Positions 46,996 to 60,245 of a stretch of DNA of 64,000 bases are shown here, one piece after another. The stretch comes from Trichoplusia ni (lineage: Eukaryota > Arthropoda > Insecta > Lepidoptera > Noctuidae), in NCBI RefSeq assembly GCF_003590095.1, contig NC_039478.1, positions 6,448,001-6,512,000 of the forward strand, written 5' to 3'. The number at the start of each line of letters is the position of its first letter. The first letter of the stretch is position 1. The translations under genes were made by a program, and so were the position numbers. The notes below the pieces were generated by a model. The model ran no database searches, was not told the origin of the DNA, and saw nothing but the letters and a program-made list of their open reading frames with translations.

Positions 46996-47021
46996 ATGGT
47001 GATCGTCAGTGTTTTTAACAG
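46996..47021 (+). CDS. Alternative first coding exon candidate, product unknown
   Basis: The ATG at 46996 has A at -3 and G at +4, a strong start context. It opens 8 codons (MVIVSVFN) plus 2 nt, then AACAG|GTTAGT with GT at 47022. An in-frame TAA lies upstream at 46951-46953. The phase equals that of exons 12041-12248 and 25279-25325. Short upstream ORFs occur in the leader (ATG at 46866 with 5 codons, ATG at 46884 with 17 codons). The transcript probably starts in the CpG-rich block about 200 bp upstream. The start is less certain because of these upstream ATGs. No family recognised. Confidence 0.4.
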
Positions 47022-48337
47022 GTTAGTGATGATTTTTTATTTTCTTAATTTAAAGAAATCTTTAAGCATGTTTTGTGTGTTGTCGATTAAATATTGATAC
47101 TATTCTAATGATGTGAATAGAATTAAACGTGTTCGAAGGTAAGGTTTTAAAATGTCACGTTTTTTTTATTATGCATGTTTGATGAAGGTGATGTGTCAAT
47201 AATGCATAGGATAGGACCGTTGTCTAATTTTAAATTAAAATGTAACTTTCAACTCTTTGTTGTTGTTATAGGGTACTTTATGCCTTATAAGGTTTGCAGG
47301 AAGACAGTGCATTTTTCGTTACACTTGATCAGCTCTGTAATCTTATTATGTATTGATTGGTAAACCTGCCAATATCTAACAATAGATTCGAGAAGGTATA
47401 TCAAGTTGAGCTACCCACATTATGTGGAATAAATTCGATTCTCTACTCCCACGCGTTTTGGTAACCTAGGGCCTAGGCACGAGATAAATTGGTGGAACAT
47501 GTTATTATTCCAGATACAATGTGGTAATACTAGATACTTGTATAAGTATTGATAGGTTTCATTCGTCATGGATTACCTAGTATGGCTAGTATCTACTTAC
47601 ATCAGATAATTTTAAGTAACTGTGACGGATGCCCTAACTGTACTAACTACAAAGCGTAGGTATTAGTTAATCTAGCTGCCTATTATAATATCTCTCGTGA
47701 GGCGATTGCATAATATTCATTAAATCATTGATAACTACGTTTGCTTCCGAAACTAGTTGTTCTATCCCGAAAGTGTGAGGAAACGTTGTAACCTACTTAA
47801 ATAAATAGTAGATAATTATAAAATTTAATGATTACTTCAGTGTAATAAATTTTAATATTGCCATGAAAAACAATATGAAGAATAGGTGCTAAGTAGTATC
47901 TAATTACTTATTCATTAATTACCTTGACTATTTGTTATACATATAATTCAGTTGATAGTAAAAAGATACCAACGTTGAACCTTTTTTTATATTAATGCGG
48001 TGAGAGATACACAACATCCTTGGGGACCGCGGCCATGACACACGTCACAAATATTCATTTGTTAATTTAATGAATCATTTGTGATTCTGTGATATCCGAA
48101 ATCCGTGTCTAAGCAAAGTCACCCTTCGGTTTGATTACAACACTATTACGTAGTCCGTTATTCCCTGGACGAACTTCAATGTTCCCCGATTCGACATGCT
48201 AGCTCAGTACCCAACATTTACGTAACGCACCTGACGATATCGTGATTCGTGACAGGCATCCATCACACTCTTCCGCAAGCATACCCATATCACCGTCATA
48301 CTCTAACGCCTGTACACTGTATTGTATTAATTTGCGC
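47022..48337 (+). other. Intron after the third first-exon candidate
   Basis: AT-rich, with no coding feature that I can support. Confidence 0.5.
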
Positions 48338-48550
48338 GTTTTTAGGGATTCGGACATAAAGGGTGAGAACGGAATCCGATTAATATGGGACTGTTGAGAT
48401 TTTCGATGTTTATTGTTCGTTGTTGCCGCTGTAGCATCAAATAGTTAACGGTTGAGACGGTCATAAATTTTATGAGTGACTGTTTTTTTTTCTTTAATTT
48501 ATATGTACGGAACGATCAGCGTCGCAAGACTCGCACTTGACCGGTTTTTT
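48338..48550 (-). repeat. ACCGG..GTGCGAGTC repeat, reverse copy
   Basis: On the + strand it starts CGTTTTTAGGGATTCGGAC and GGGTGAGAACGGAATCCG and ends GACTCGCACTTGACCGG, then TTTTTT. This is the reverse of the element at 38770-39159. The copy is about 210 bp and has lost part of its middle. Confidence 0.6.
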
Positions 48551-48823
48551 GCTCCCCATGCGGCCAACCTCTTCCTCCACGCCGGAGTAATTTAGAAATG
48601 AATAAATCATTTTTCAATGTTTCGCTAACGAACCAATTCGAATGTTATGACAACGAATTTAAAGTTTCAATTTGATTGACAGGCAAACAAACGTTCCGAT
48701 GCGTTTCCGATTACGCACGCAAAATGGAAACTGACTGATCTTTGAATATGCATGTGCATGGTCCAACCAGCTGTGCACTTCCACGCATAATCGGGAACTC
48801 TCGTTGTCGACTGTTTGTGGAAC

Positions 48824-48892
48824 TATCGATATTATGTATCGTATCGATTCTACGTATAGTATCGATGTATCGAGTTATCGACGACAGATAAC
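48824..48892. promoter_or_regulatory. ATCGAT cluster 2 with a perfect DRE (TATCGATA)
   Basis: TATCGATA is at 48824-48831. Further ATCGAT occur at 48843-48848 and 48861-48866, and ATCGA cores follow in GTATCGAGTTATCGACG. TATCGATA is the DREF binding site, and CGATA groups are also bound by the BEAF-32 insulator protein in Drosophila. Binding in this species is inference. Confidence 0.5.
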
Positions 48893-51699
48893 TGGGCCAT
48901 TAGCGCGCCAATATAAACATTATAAGGCGGATGATTGATTAGGCACTCGTTACAAACTAGTCTCAACTCAACCAGTGTGGGATTTTGTCTAATGTCTTTT
49001 CCCATTTAGAATACTAATGCTTTATGTAAATTTTAAGATAAGAAATTAAGTTAATTTAAGTTGTAATTTAGATAATACTTTGATAAAATTTAAACAACAG
49101 ATAGTGGCTTAAATACTAGATAATAATGTCCACTTCTTAGTTCTTGGGTTAAGCTTGCTTGTTGAGTACCAGTTGGTAAATTTAGTATTGCTATACGCTA
49201 GGTATATTTTAACACTGTTAGAAATGAATAACAGGATGTAGAACTTTTTTTTAAAGAACAGGATGAATAAACAAAACAGTACATTAAACTACTATTCATA
49301 TCTAGACGATATAATAGCCAACAAAAATGCGTAGAACTAAATAAACTTGTATTTAAATTCTCAAGTTGAGCATTAACCTCAAAACAATTCAAAATTACGA
49401 AGCATAAACAACGCTTCTAATTTCAAAAACGTCTTGTTTATGGTTAGTTTGTCTTACTTTTTTTTGTAGAACAGAAACCGCACTCATTTATAACGACACT
49501 TTGCATTTTGATAATGTTTTAAGTGCCTACTTTTAACTCTTTCGAGTGATTACATTCCGTCGAGTCTTATCCTGATATTTTCCCATCACGTAACTTTTTT
49601 CGACCTCAAATTAAGTCAAAAACGTGTTCTCGAACGACGAAAGTGTTCAAAAAAATTGCTACTTTAAGAAATAATAAATCATTGCGGTTTTTGTCCACAC
49701 TGATATTCGAGAGTGGGACGTCAGTGAGCAATGAATCACATGCAATGTCCTCGCCCACGGGCGTATTTACCACTCAAAGTGCTCCTAACTCATTTACTGA
49801 TAAATTACTTGTCGTTTTGTGAACCTTATTGTCAGTCACATAGGAATCATTTCATCTCAACTGCTATTCTTCAACCCCGAGGTCATTCACTGCAACTACT
49901 TGACTTGAAACGAATTTTGACTTGAACGTATTGAGAAAGAAAATCAACATTAACAATGTATGTTTCATGTCCAAACTAATTAATCCACTGCTAATAAAAG
50001 ACCGGTTATCAATTAGCATGTAATAAAAAATATACGTGTATCTTGGAAATCTTGTATTTAATGAAGCTAATTATCTGAAATGTCATTCAACAAATCAAGT
50101 TGACAAATAATGTGACGATTCTAACAACTTTTGGTAACTGGTTAACTGTTAAATTGGTGTCCATGTGTGTCATCGTTACGGGCCGAAAAATAGGGAAGAG
50201 AGGCCGCTTAATTCTTAAAGCAACAGGTTTTCATATAGACCGGAGACTGGTTGCTATCCTGTTTAGCATTAGAAAATCGCGGTGAATTGGGTCACACTCG
50301 CATAATGAGTTCCTCACTCTAGTCCTTAGGGATCGACCTGAAGTGAAAGTTGTCTGTTCTACTTTGCGAATTGTCTCTTATTAACATAAGTAATTTGCGT
50401 TTCGTAACATCATCAGTTAACACTGGCACGTCCTTTTTGCTTTTTATTTTCGCTTGAGGTTAGACAGGGATTTCCTAGATGGCTATTAGTTAAATAAACA
50501 ATTGGAACTCATTCACAGAAAGTTGTCAGAATAACAGCCATTCTATGACTAATTAAAGCAATTTGATTCAACGCTTACAAGAATTCACACATGGGCAGCA
50601 TTATGAATCGACGGGTGCAAAATGTTGGAAAGTACGTTTATGGTTTGCCATTTGCATCGATGAAATTGAGCCTTACCACCTTGTAATAAAGGTGCCGTGT
50701 TGTTCAATTCACTTTCTCAATGAATTGCTCTTTTCAATAATTTAATATGGTTTACCACAAGATGCTTAGAAACTCCATGTTCGGTCACTGACACCTACCG
50801 CAGAATTAAGTGGTGTTTGTCAAATGTGTGATGGTAATATGTTGAATGAATTTCCTCAATTTCATCTGTCGTGTTAGCTAATGAGATATTTAGCTCGTAA
50901 ATCTTGGTAACAAGAAATTATTATTCTTTCCTCATGTCACAAACCGTAGGTTTTGATTAAAAATGATTTTCGTCATGTTTTTTATTTGAGATACCACCTA
51001 GACTTGTATTCAATAATTATCGTTTTAAAGAGGTTACTGGGACTTCATTGTCTGATGTTAAAAAAAAAGATGTCAAGGATTCAGACGAAATCCCAAAAAC
51101 AGTGATCTATTGAGTATTAAGGAGACTTTTGCCCAGTTTAGGACGTTAAGTTTACATTGAAGCGTACATTTTGAACCGACTAGAAAATTCAACCTTAAAA
51201 TGTATTTAATAACGCGCATTTTACAAATCATCAAACATTAAACACATCATAGTACATTTTATAAGAAACATGAAATAACAAACAATATAACGCGATCACT
51301 GTTACCACGCAGCATAAATGTACAGGGGAAAGCAATACGTCATCACGCTTACCGTATGGTAATCAGTGTTATGTTGTGATCTGTTTACGAACAATACTCG
51401 TGACTAAACACTCGTAACGATTTAGTAAACATTTAAAAGATGTATTCACATCATTGTATTATTTGGAACACGCAAATTGATCGTACAAGATCGACTGTCT
51501 TTTGTTTTAAGCGAGTGCAGCTAAATGGCGTCATTGATTTTTTTTAATTTATTAAATTGTTGAGTTTTAAAAAACAGGTACCAATGATACTTCGGGAAAT
51601 ATTAAAAGACTAACACTGTTCACTGAGTCATAGTAATTTTAATATTCGATAATTGCAATTTTTACTGATTGAGTAGAAGTTTCTTCCTTAAGTTTTTCC
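48893..51699. other. AT-rich intronic stretch
   Basis: No gene visible. Several 60-codon frames are open on either strand without domains or splice signals. Confidence 0.5.
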
Positions 51700-51812
51700 C
51701 ATCTATGTTAGGTGTCAGCTTCCGATCTAACCGAATGCAGGTAGGTACCACTGTTTTACAAGGAGCGACTGCCTATCCGGCCTCCTCAACCCAGATACAT
51801 GAGCTCCTAAGC
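51700..51812 (+). repeat. Lepidopteran TCAGCTTCC..TAACCG..GCGACTGCC repeat
   Basis: GTGTCAGCTTCCGATCTAAC, CGAATGCAGGTAGGTACCAC, then ACAAGGAGCGACTGCCTATC and CTCCTCAACCCAGATAC follow a very common lepidopteran repeat part by part. It is the longest of the two copies in the window (the other is at 24085). Confidence 0.6.
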
Positions 51813-52976
51813 AGATAGCAGTAATTCCTCTTAGAATAAAGACGCATTGACAAGTGCGTAACATCTGTCTTGATCTGTGTTAAAAGGTTTACCTTTTTCT
51901 TTTCCTTTCTTTTTATTATCTTTACTACCTCCCTTCTTACTTATAACAATAACGACCGATTTCATAACAATGATTTATAAGCCAATTAAAAGAGATTGTG
52001 CCTCTCATTGTATAGTCAGAGCAAAAGGCGCCAAAATTTAATGGCCTTTGTATGTGAGCCTAGTCACGATATTTGATTTGATAATATTTGTTTGCCGTAA
52101 CATCTTATTTTGATTTTTTTTAAATGAAGGATACTTTGCAACAGGCGTGACCTTGACATAAACAAGAAATGTGTTTGTTAAGCCATAAAATCGTATTCAT
52201 TTAAATAAATAAATATTTAGTGGCTACATTTTGGCGCTAAATACTTAATAAGTAATATATTCAAATTGATATTAAAGCTTTTATTAACCTTTTATCACAT
52301 TGCATCTTAAAGACTGGTAATTAACCAGTTTGACGAACTATAAAATAGTAATTGTAAAATAAAACGGCTTGTATTTTTTTTGCCGTCTATGTCGATTCGC
52401 CTACATTTTCCTTTAAAATTAAGTACCTATCAAGAAAATAAATTAATAACCCTATAAAAATACAACCCCGGTGATTTAAACACAATATGGCACATTCTCG
52501 TTACGGTCAAATACGTTCACGCTTGTTGTCAAGTGATTTTTTACTTTATTATCACAATTAAAAGAAAAATTCTTTATTCTGTATCAAAGAGTTTCCAATA
52601 TGTAACAATTAATATAATAATCTTTACAAGAGATCATTTGCCAGAGCATCACGCAACGATGATTGGTGTTCAGTCAGTATTTTCATTCACATTGATTTCA
52701 CCTTAGGAATAGATAGTTATGCTTTCTACATCTTCATTATATTTATTTTCTGCGGTAGAGTGAGGTGGCAATTAAATTTTATTAGATGAATAAATTAAAT
52801 GAGATCTGAATTAATTTAAGGTTAATGTTTCCGCAAGAGAAATTTCATCAAATGAAAGAATTTTGTTCAGAATATCGTAAGAAAATTTCTGATTGTTTTT
52901 TGTAAGTAGTTTTTTATCCCTTTCGAGAGGGTAAATTGGAAAACGTTAGTTAGGTGAAATATGACGCATTTGAAGG
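51813..52976. other. AT-rich intronic stretch
   Basis: Nothing recognisable. Pyrimidine-rich runs near 51893-51945 have no splice partner. Confidence 0.5.
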
Positions 52977-53032
52977 ATCGATTGCATTTCATAGCAATCG
53001 ATTTACCAATCTGTCATCGAATTTGAATCGAT
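52977..53032. promoter_or_regulatory. ATCGAT cluster 3
   Basis: ATCGAT is at 52977-52982, 52997-53002 and 53027-53032, with ATCGAA between. The last reads AATCGATTAG, close to Onecut-type sites. Confidence 0.4.
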
Positions 53033-55360
53033 TAGTTATTGTCGGCCGTAACTACAGCAATGCCCACTTAAACATCCTCATTGTAATTTCGATTGCAACA
53101 ATAAATCATTTTATAATCAACACTATTCAGCATAATCCGTAACTGTCATCGTTATGTGATAAAATATTGAGTTATTGAGAAGTTTCCGCAAATGTTTCGT
53201 GAGTACGCAAAAATGCCCCCAATACTGCAATCGTTCGGAATTGGCCCAACAATACGGCATTCTGCACGCTCCATTGTGTTACCATCTGTCATTCAGGGAT
53301 TCAATCATTACACTCAATAATCGTAGGTTAGCCTCGTCGCCATCCCATACAGTCCATACACAATTGCGCAAAACTCTTATTATTAGAAATACGAACCGAT
53401 AAATAGTGTTTCTGTGCACGCGTGATAGTAATATAGTTATTATTGAATACCCCGTATGTTTTTTGTCCGTCTCCCCACAATCCAATAAGTTTATTTATTA
53501 GTCGAGCACTAAAATCGGCATAAGGGGTTCCGTTTACGACTAAGTTTATTTTGTGAAGAGAGGGGATCAGTTCCCGGGTTGTCACTCAATGCGTCCTTTG
53601 TCAGTTTTTATCTTAGGGCTGTCCGTTGTCGAATGTTTAATGCCTTTGTGTTAGAAAAAGTAATTTAAATGTGGTTATAAATCCAGTACAATGAAAGTTT
53701 GGTTGGATTATAATGACAGAGGTGTTATAAGTTGTTTTATTTTATTTAAATTGTTTTTGGTTAGTCCAAACTAATTTTAATTATGAAAAAAAGCATAGTT
53801 CATACAATACTAAGAAATATAAGACGTACTATGCAACAAGAAGCATTCCGCAGTACTGCTCAAATAAGACTATGAGAGAAGCCGCTAATAAGAACCCTTT
53901 CTCTCCCTCCAAACTTGACACACATGAATTAATTTTCAATACGGTACAATATGATGACAAGTGGCCGACGTTCACCATGTATGGATCACTTATGATTTAT
54001 TGCTGTATCTTGTCATTCCGCATGCTTATCTTAAGTAAAGGTTACTGAAATACCTCGCTTGGAAATGTCGACTCCAGCATTCTCAAAAAAGATGATGATG
54101 TAAAAGTGATGATATATCCTACTTGAAGATAAATGTGATTTCTCTATCCCTGTACCCTATTTTTCCGGATGGCAAATCATCAATAATCCATGATTTTTGC
54201 ATATTAATTAAAATTAAAAAATTGTTTTCATTATTGAATTATTTACTTACATTTCTTTTTCGTGGCTCCTTTTTCTATTTTTCAAATAGAATTATTTTTG
54301 TTTCTTTTTTTCATTTGAATGCCAAGTATTGTGTAACAAATTAACAATGGCCGCTTATTCGTTTTTATTAAGCTCAACATGCGATCTGTATTTGTTTTTT
54401 TTTTTGTCGATACCGAATATGATTGGACCGCGATAAAATTAATAGCACGAAGATTCTGTTTAGTCATGTACGAATAGAAGACTTTTTTGTTGATATATTA
54501 AACTGTTTTAAAAAGACTAGTTGTTGATTGATTTATTGAATGTGATATGTGTGACGTACCTACAATTGATTACATATTTCTGTGAATAAATTGAAATCAA
54601 TAATTCAGTTTTTTTTTTCAATTTTCTCATAAATCGTTTGGTTTTAGAACTTTTAGGTAACCTTGCAAGTTGAATATTATAGTTTTGTTTGTGTGGTCCA
54701 AAGTTACTCTCGTGTAGTTTAAATTTTTGATGTTCCCATGAGGTCAATATATTATGAGAATGAGGTTCTCATATTCCACAAAAGTTTTACCTCCTCTAAA
54801 TATTTGAAACCAAACTTTTTGCTCCTTGAAATTTGGATTCTAGATTAAAGCTTTATTCCAAAATAAATTATTTGTTTAAGTTAAGCCACACTTAGCGTAA
54901 TATATTTTTATTTTTAGGCCTTATATTGTCATTTCACATACATACTTCTCTATCTCCCTTTTAAAAATGTACTTTAAAACACTATAAAAAAGGTACAAAT
55001 TCCATCGACCAACATCAACTGTACAACTACATGTGAACGTTTACATTCTTTAGAAATTAAATCAATCGGTTTATCAAGATTAGCACATACGGACACATAA
55101 GCTTCCTTTTAAATAAATGCCGCAAAGGAATAGCATTTGCAATTAATTACCCGCTATTTTCTTACATACCAGCATTAACCTTTATAAACACGATCAGTAC
55201 TGTAATGAGTCCAATGATCCCGATTATAAAACTATAAAATCTCGGTTCTCGTTTGCTAGCAGACTTGCAAATGACTCGCGATGTCAAACATGCTATAACA
55301 TTTTAAAAAAGGAATCGAATTGCGGCTGGAAATGTAGTTAGCAACTTGTTTTTTTTTCAG
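53033..55360. other. AT-rich intronic stretch
   Basis: No gene visible. It ends in a very strong + strand acceptor, CAACTTGTTTTTTTTTCAG (AG at 55359-55360). Confidence 0.5.
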
Positions 55361-55504
55361 ATTTTTCACATTAAGTGAAAACTCTTTTATTCGATTCCTA
55401 ACGTTAAAAAAGACTTTCACAAAAAAGTTTGAAGTGTTTTGTTTTGGCGTTCTCGATATCAATTGTTTTCAAACAATTATGTACTTTAAATTCACAGTCA
55501 GTAG
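55361..55504 (+). CDS. Candidate 144-nt cassette exon of the + strand gene
   Basis: A very strong acceptor (AG at 55359-55360) is followed by 144 nt and CAGTAG|GTATGT (GT at 55505-55506). One frame is open throughout: 1 nt, 47 codons, 2 nt. It completes a codon left open by 2 nt, which is what all three first-exon candidates leave, and it passes on the same phase. It could therefore be included or skipped without a frame shift. The peptide starts FFTLSENSFIRFLTLKK and is Phe- and Lys-rich, which is typical of translated AT-rich DNA, so chance is a real alternative. No domain seen. Confidence 0.3.
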
Positions 55505-56775
55505 GTATGTTTTTCAATGTCATATATAATCGTCCTAAAGTGATCGCATATCGGAAATTTAAGTTCCCTTGCCTGCAAAAGGCTAATATATACGAAGATG
55601 GTAATTAACGCTACTTATCGGCTATTCGCTTGCATTTGATAATCCGCTTAATCTGAGAGATATCTGATCCTAATTAGTAATTAAAACTGTTTTTATCGGA
55701 TAGCCGACAAACGCGTAAGGTTTTAGATAGTATAGTTATATCTATAAATATACGAAATATACATATATACAGGCAACACTAGGTCTAACTTGTACGGGAC
55801 TGGTTTCTCTCTGAACCATGTATTTGGGCATATCAATGTCCAACATAATTAAAAGATACAACGGTTTACTCCCGCGTATGTATCGGGATTAAAATCCCGA
55901 CTAGTTTCGGACGCAACTGGAGTCCTTAATCATAAGCTGACGCAGTGGCAGGCTTACCAGTCGAACTGACTTCAGCGCATCCCGTTGAAGATAATTATCT
56001 TCACGAAAAAAGAATAAATTACTACATACAGTTAGGAAAGCTTTGAAGACTGAAAGGCGGACTAAAGACGCTAAATTTAATTCTCGTATTCAACATTTCT
56101 ACACGTAAACGATTATTTTATCCGCAGACAATAGCAGTTATATGATCAAATAAATGCAAAAAAGAGAGGAATTCGATCGATTTAGATTTAATAAAAACGT
56201 TTTTTGTTCTATTCTGAGCGAATAATTTTCTTTACACGTAACAGGAACTTTCAAGGATCTGTTAACGAACTTAATTTATATGATTTCCTATTGTTTCCAC
56301 TTGATTTTAGATCGACTGTGTTCTAATTGCTGACGTAAAGCTTTTTGCTAGTTAAATTAGAATTTACCTTTGAAGTTCAAGAAGGATTAGTTACAACCAA
56401 GAAGGCTAGTTTATCTAGGTAATGATGATGATGATGGTTATCAATGATGAATTTAAATCAGCGAAACATTTTGTCTTACATTTTTTTAACTTATTTTTCT
56501 CCTTAAAATAATGAAATAAATATATTGCCTCCTTTGAAGTCTCAAGAGTTCAATGGATCTATCACGTTTTAAATACCCACAAGTATCGTTGTTTAATAAT
56601 CCTCACTTCCATTTCAACACCATCTTGGAAGCGCCTATCTTCGTATTTCTTTAAAAGCAAAAAATAAGCATAGTATATTTTTTATTCAATTTTTACTTTT
56701 CATTTATTCATTTTCATTGTTGTTGTGAAATACTCAATATCAAGCTGTCTAGTTGTCTACACCTCGCGGCGATGC
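55505..56775. other. AT-rich intronic stretch
   Basis: No gene. An (ATG)n run at 56423-56437 may be the tail of an eroded repeat. Confidence 0.5.
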
Positions 56776-56800
56776 ATTGCGTCTCCTTTCCACAACTGCA
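56776..56800. repeat. Short hairpin repeat, copy D (right arm)
   Basis: GCGTCTCCTTTCCACAACTGC matches the right arms of copies A to C with one or two changes. The left arm is not clear. Confidence 0.4.
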
Positions 56801-59800
56801 GTCTTCAAGTAGGCCAGAAAACGCAAGTTATAATCATGTAAAAACGTCAATCTAGTGAAATGGCATGCGTCTATTTATCATAATAATATACTCTCCAACA
56901 TAAAACTTTCATCGTATCCATGCATTTCTGTAATTTCTACAGAATGTGCCTGGAAACCAGGTGTTTATGTAAACAATATTAACGCATTCATTATATTAAA
57001 GGACAATAAAGTGCACATTTTACGTTTATTCAAATTGTCGATGGGCCAATAGGTTATGCATACAATTTCTGATTAAACATAAGGACTCGTTCATAATAAA
57101 ATGATGTATTTTCATGGGGTTGTTGCTACGAACAAAACCCATTATTTTTTTTATTCATTAGGGGAGAGATGGTTCGTATGACTTCATTGTCGGACAAAAT
57201 TATGAATATTTTACTTTGATCCGCTATTTTGTGTATGCGGTCATTGTACGATAGCGTGGGGAGAAACGGGTACCGGATCATTCCGGTCATCTCTACTCAA
57301 TAGGCCGGGCTTTTTTGGGTCGAATCGGAAGCTAAAGGGCCATTACTAAAATATTATAGAGTTTATCTGTCTTTTTATTGTGCCTTTTTATTCTAAAAAA
57401 GTTACATTTGCTTTTTATTGTGGATATTTTTTTGATCAAGTATTCTCTGTGGTAGGGAGTGTTGGATGTCATTTTGATAATACCGACTTAAAAAAAGCCA
57501 TAGAATATTCTTTTATATCATAATAAACGCATTATAATATCTATTATCAATACTTACATCACTGATTTCATCAAATTGCCTAAGATACAAAACCACACGC
57601 TTTGAATTCTTAAACATTACTTAAATGATTTTTAATCGTTGCGTGTTGCTATCAACGCGCTTTTAACTCAATTAGCGTTAATTAGCTGCTTAATTTTAAT
57701 TAATATTTGTGAATTGCGTGCTGCGAAACTGATTAACCAAATCCTTAATCCCATTATAAGTTTTAAAAATGTAATCTGCTAAATAATAATAAAAAGGATT
57801 AATTGACAGTTATACATTTAAAAAAAAATTGAAAGTGATTCTTAAAAAAAACACTTGCCTATACTTTTTTTGGTTCTGCTGATTCTATTTGCTGTAATTT
57901 GTAATCCCACTTCATAACTTGAATGCGTGTTTTATTTTTAATTTATTCAACGTTATTATGTACATCAGCCATACATAAGTACATACCTAATAGCTTGGAA
58001 CTGTGAAGTTTTGGAGATCCCTTTTTATACAAGCCCGTTCATGGTCTCTTATAGTTAAAATTGTACATGAAGTAAATTAAAAATATAAATAAAGTGTTAG
58101 TCAAGTATGCTAACAGATATTTCTTTGTTAAATCTTATATATACCCTATACCTACATCAAAATCGGTTTATTCATTCATGAGCTATAGACTAGTAAAAAA
58201 ATCATAAAAACACGCGATCCCCGAAAATTCATCTCGTTTTGGGCAGTTGTGTTAAAAAAACCGAGATTACAAATCGAAATGCGGTTAAATAACAAAAAAA
58301 ACGATAAAATGAACCGATGAATGATGTACGTAGTGTAACAACCCTAATACAGATTTTCGATAAAACAGAATTCCTCGGGCTTACGGTATCTCTTAACGGT
58401 AGATGATCCGATTGTTGTAATATAAATCGATTTCAAAAAAAAAATGTCGGTCTCATTCGATTGGAATCAAGTTAATCGGAAGTAATCGAGTTATTCGCGT
58501 GGAGTTTGTTTGTTGTCCGCGGTGGGCCGCGATCGGTTCACGCATCGATAAATACTAATTCAGTCTTATTGTAATGTACGGACGCATTTATTTGTACCTC
58601 TAATGATATTTAATTGATTCGTAATCAATACTTTGGTTCCGTTGTGATTGTTTTCGTCACGTGTCGATAAATGCTTTTCATTTTAACTGTTTTATTTTGG
58701 GAATTTAGGCTTCATTGAATATGCAGATGTTCTGATAAACTTTTAGTTAATTTTCTTTTATATATTCTGTTGTAAGTTGAAATTAAAACACATAATTCTG
58801 TTTTATATTAACCAACATGTAATAACTATACGAACAAGTGAAATACTAGGTACTATTCCATAGACATTTGGGAAAATCGACTGTACGTGTTTAAGAGGTC
58901 TGGAAAACCATCAAATCAAACACAAAATAAATCCTGTAAGATTGCCAATCGACGCCAACATCGCTTAGAAAAATAGTCTGATTAAGTCAGTAATTTAACA
59001 AATAATAAAATTATAAACTATTGTTAGGTACACGCCTCTTCCCATGTAGAGCTTTTAGCATTGAATAAGCAGTATTTTAGATAAAACACCATGAGGATCA
59101 AATACTCAACGTTACAACATGATTTCACACTGCATGACTGCATCGTAAAGTCTAATGTTCACACAAATGTAGAACAATAACAACCACAAAACGTGATTCA
59201 TGTTATCAATTATTTTCTTTCACTTTGCCTAACCTATTTTATTTATAAGTAACAATTGTGTAACGCCATTATCTTATCTCAACGGAAAGGTCAGCGCGAA
59301 TCGCGCCAAGCTTCCGAACAATAAATTATGATTTGAAGTTACTGTATTCTAAACTGACTTTCATGTGTTTTATTGTGTTCATGTATGATAGGTTAATTAT
59401 TTTCAAGCTTTGTTGGTAAGGCTGTGATCAACGAAATGGGTTTCTGCATAGGAAACCATCATGTAGATAAGGGAAAGACTCGATTTGTCATATTTTGACT
59501 AACGTGTCTTAGATGCTTGGTAAACAAAAAGGAAGAGGAAAGTCAACCGACTTGTAATAATAAATATTGGGCTTCCGATGCCAAATGTTATCAACTGACT
59601 AATTTCAGGGGTGGACGAATATTTTTTCTTTCAATAAATGAGTACAAAAGCCCTAGCTCACTAGTAATGTTTTAATTACGACCACGTTTTGTCGAAGTAT
59701 GTTCTAGAAACGTCACGTAAATGCAAATGTCTGTTAGTTGGGTATAGTTCATTAAAAGGTGACAGTAGGGAAAGTGTCGTGCTCCCACATAATAGCACAG

Positions 59801-60050
59801 TAAAGTACTAACATTGTTACACAGCGTTTTGTTTAGAGTGACGCGAAATGGAAATTGGTATTTTTACTATGAATTGTAGTTTTAAATCGTATTTAGTATG
59901 GACACGGAGAGATGGAGGATGGAAAGGTGTTCGTTTAAGAAGTTTTTTACTATAATACAGTCAGAAGAAACAACTTACATCACGATATTTCCGTAAAGCA
60001 TCCATATTCATTCACAACTTAACCCTCTCGTCCTGTTCATACGCGTATGC
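56801..60050. other. AT-rich intronic stretch
   Basis: No gene visible. The stretch 58426-58549 again holds ATCGAT (58426-58431 and 58544-58549) around a CpG patch (GTCCGCGGTGGGCCGCGATCG). Sequence at about 58155-58195 (CATCAAAATCGGTTTATTCA) resembles a fragment of a common lepidopteran repeat. Confidence 0.45.
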
Positions 60051-60245
60051 TCTCAGCATGCCTTAACAAAACTCCAATCAGTGTAATGCGTAGTTACGGT
60101 CCCATCCATCAGGCACCGGTGACCTCCTGACCGCGACCCGGGAAGTTCGGCCCTAGCCGTACCCACCAAGTTATGGGAACCAACTGGGTACATTAAAAAC
60201 GATAAGGTAGTAGGTTTAGTTTGGGATGTCCGCGGAATTGGGATC
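60051..60245 (-). other. Unidentified GC-richer block
   Basis: A 64-codon minus-strand frame is open with GGACCGTAACTACGCATTAC-like sequence and CCCGGGTCGCGGTCAGGAGG. G+C is well above the background. It may be a remnant of a mobile element. I recognise no domain and cannot place it. Confidence 0.3.
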
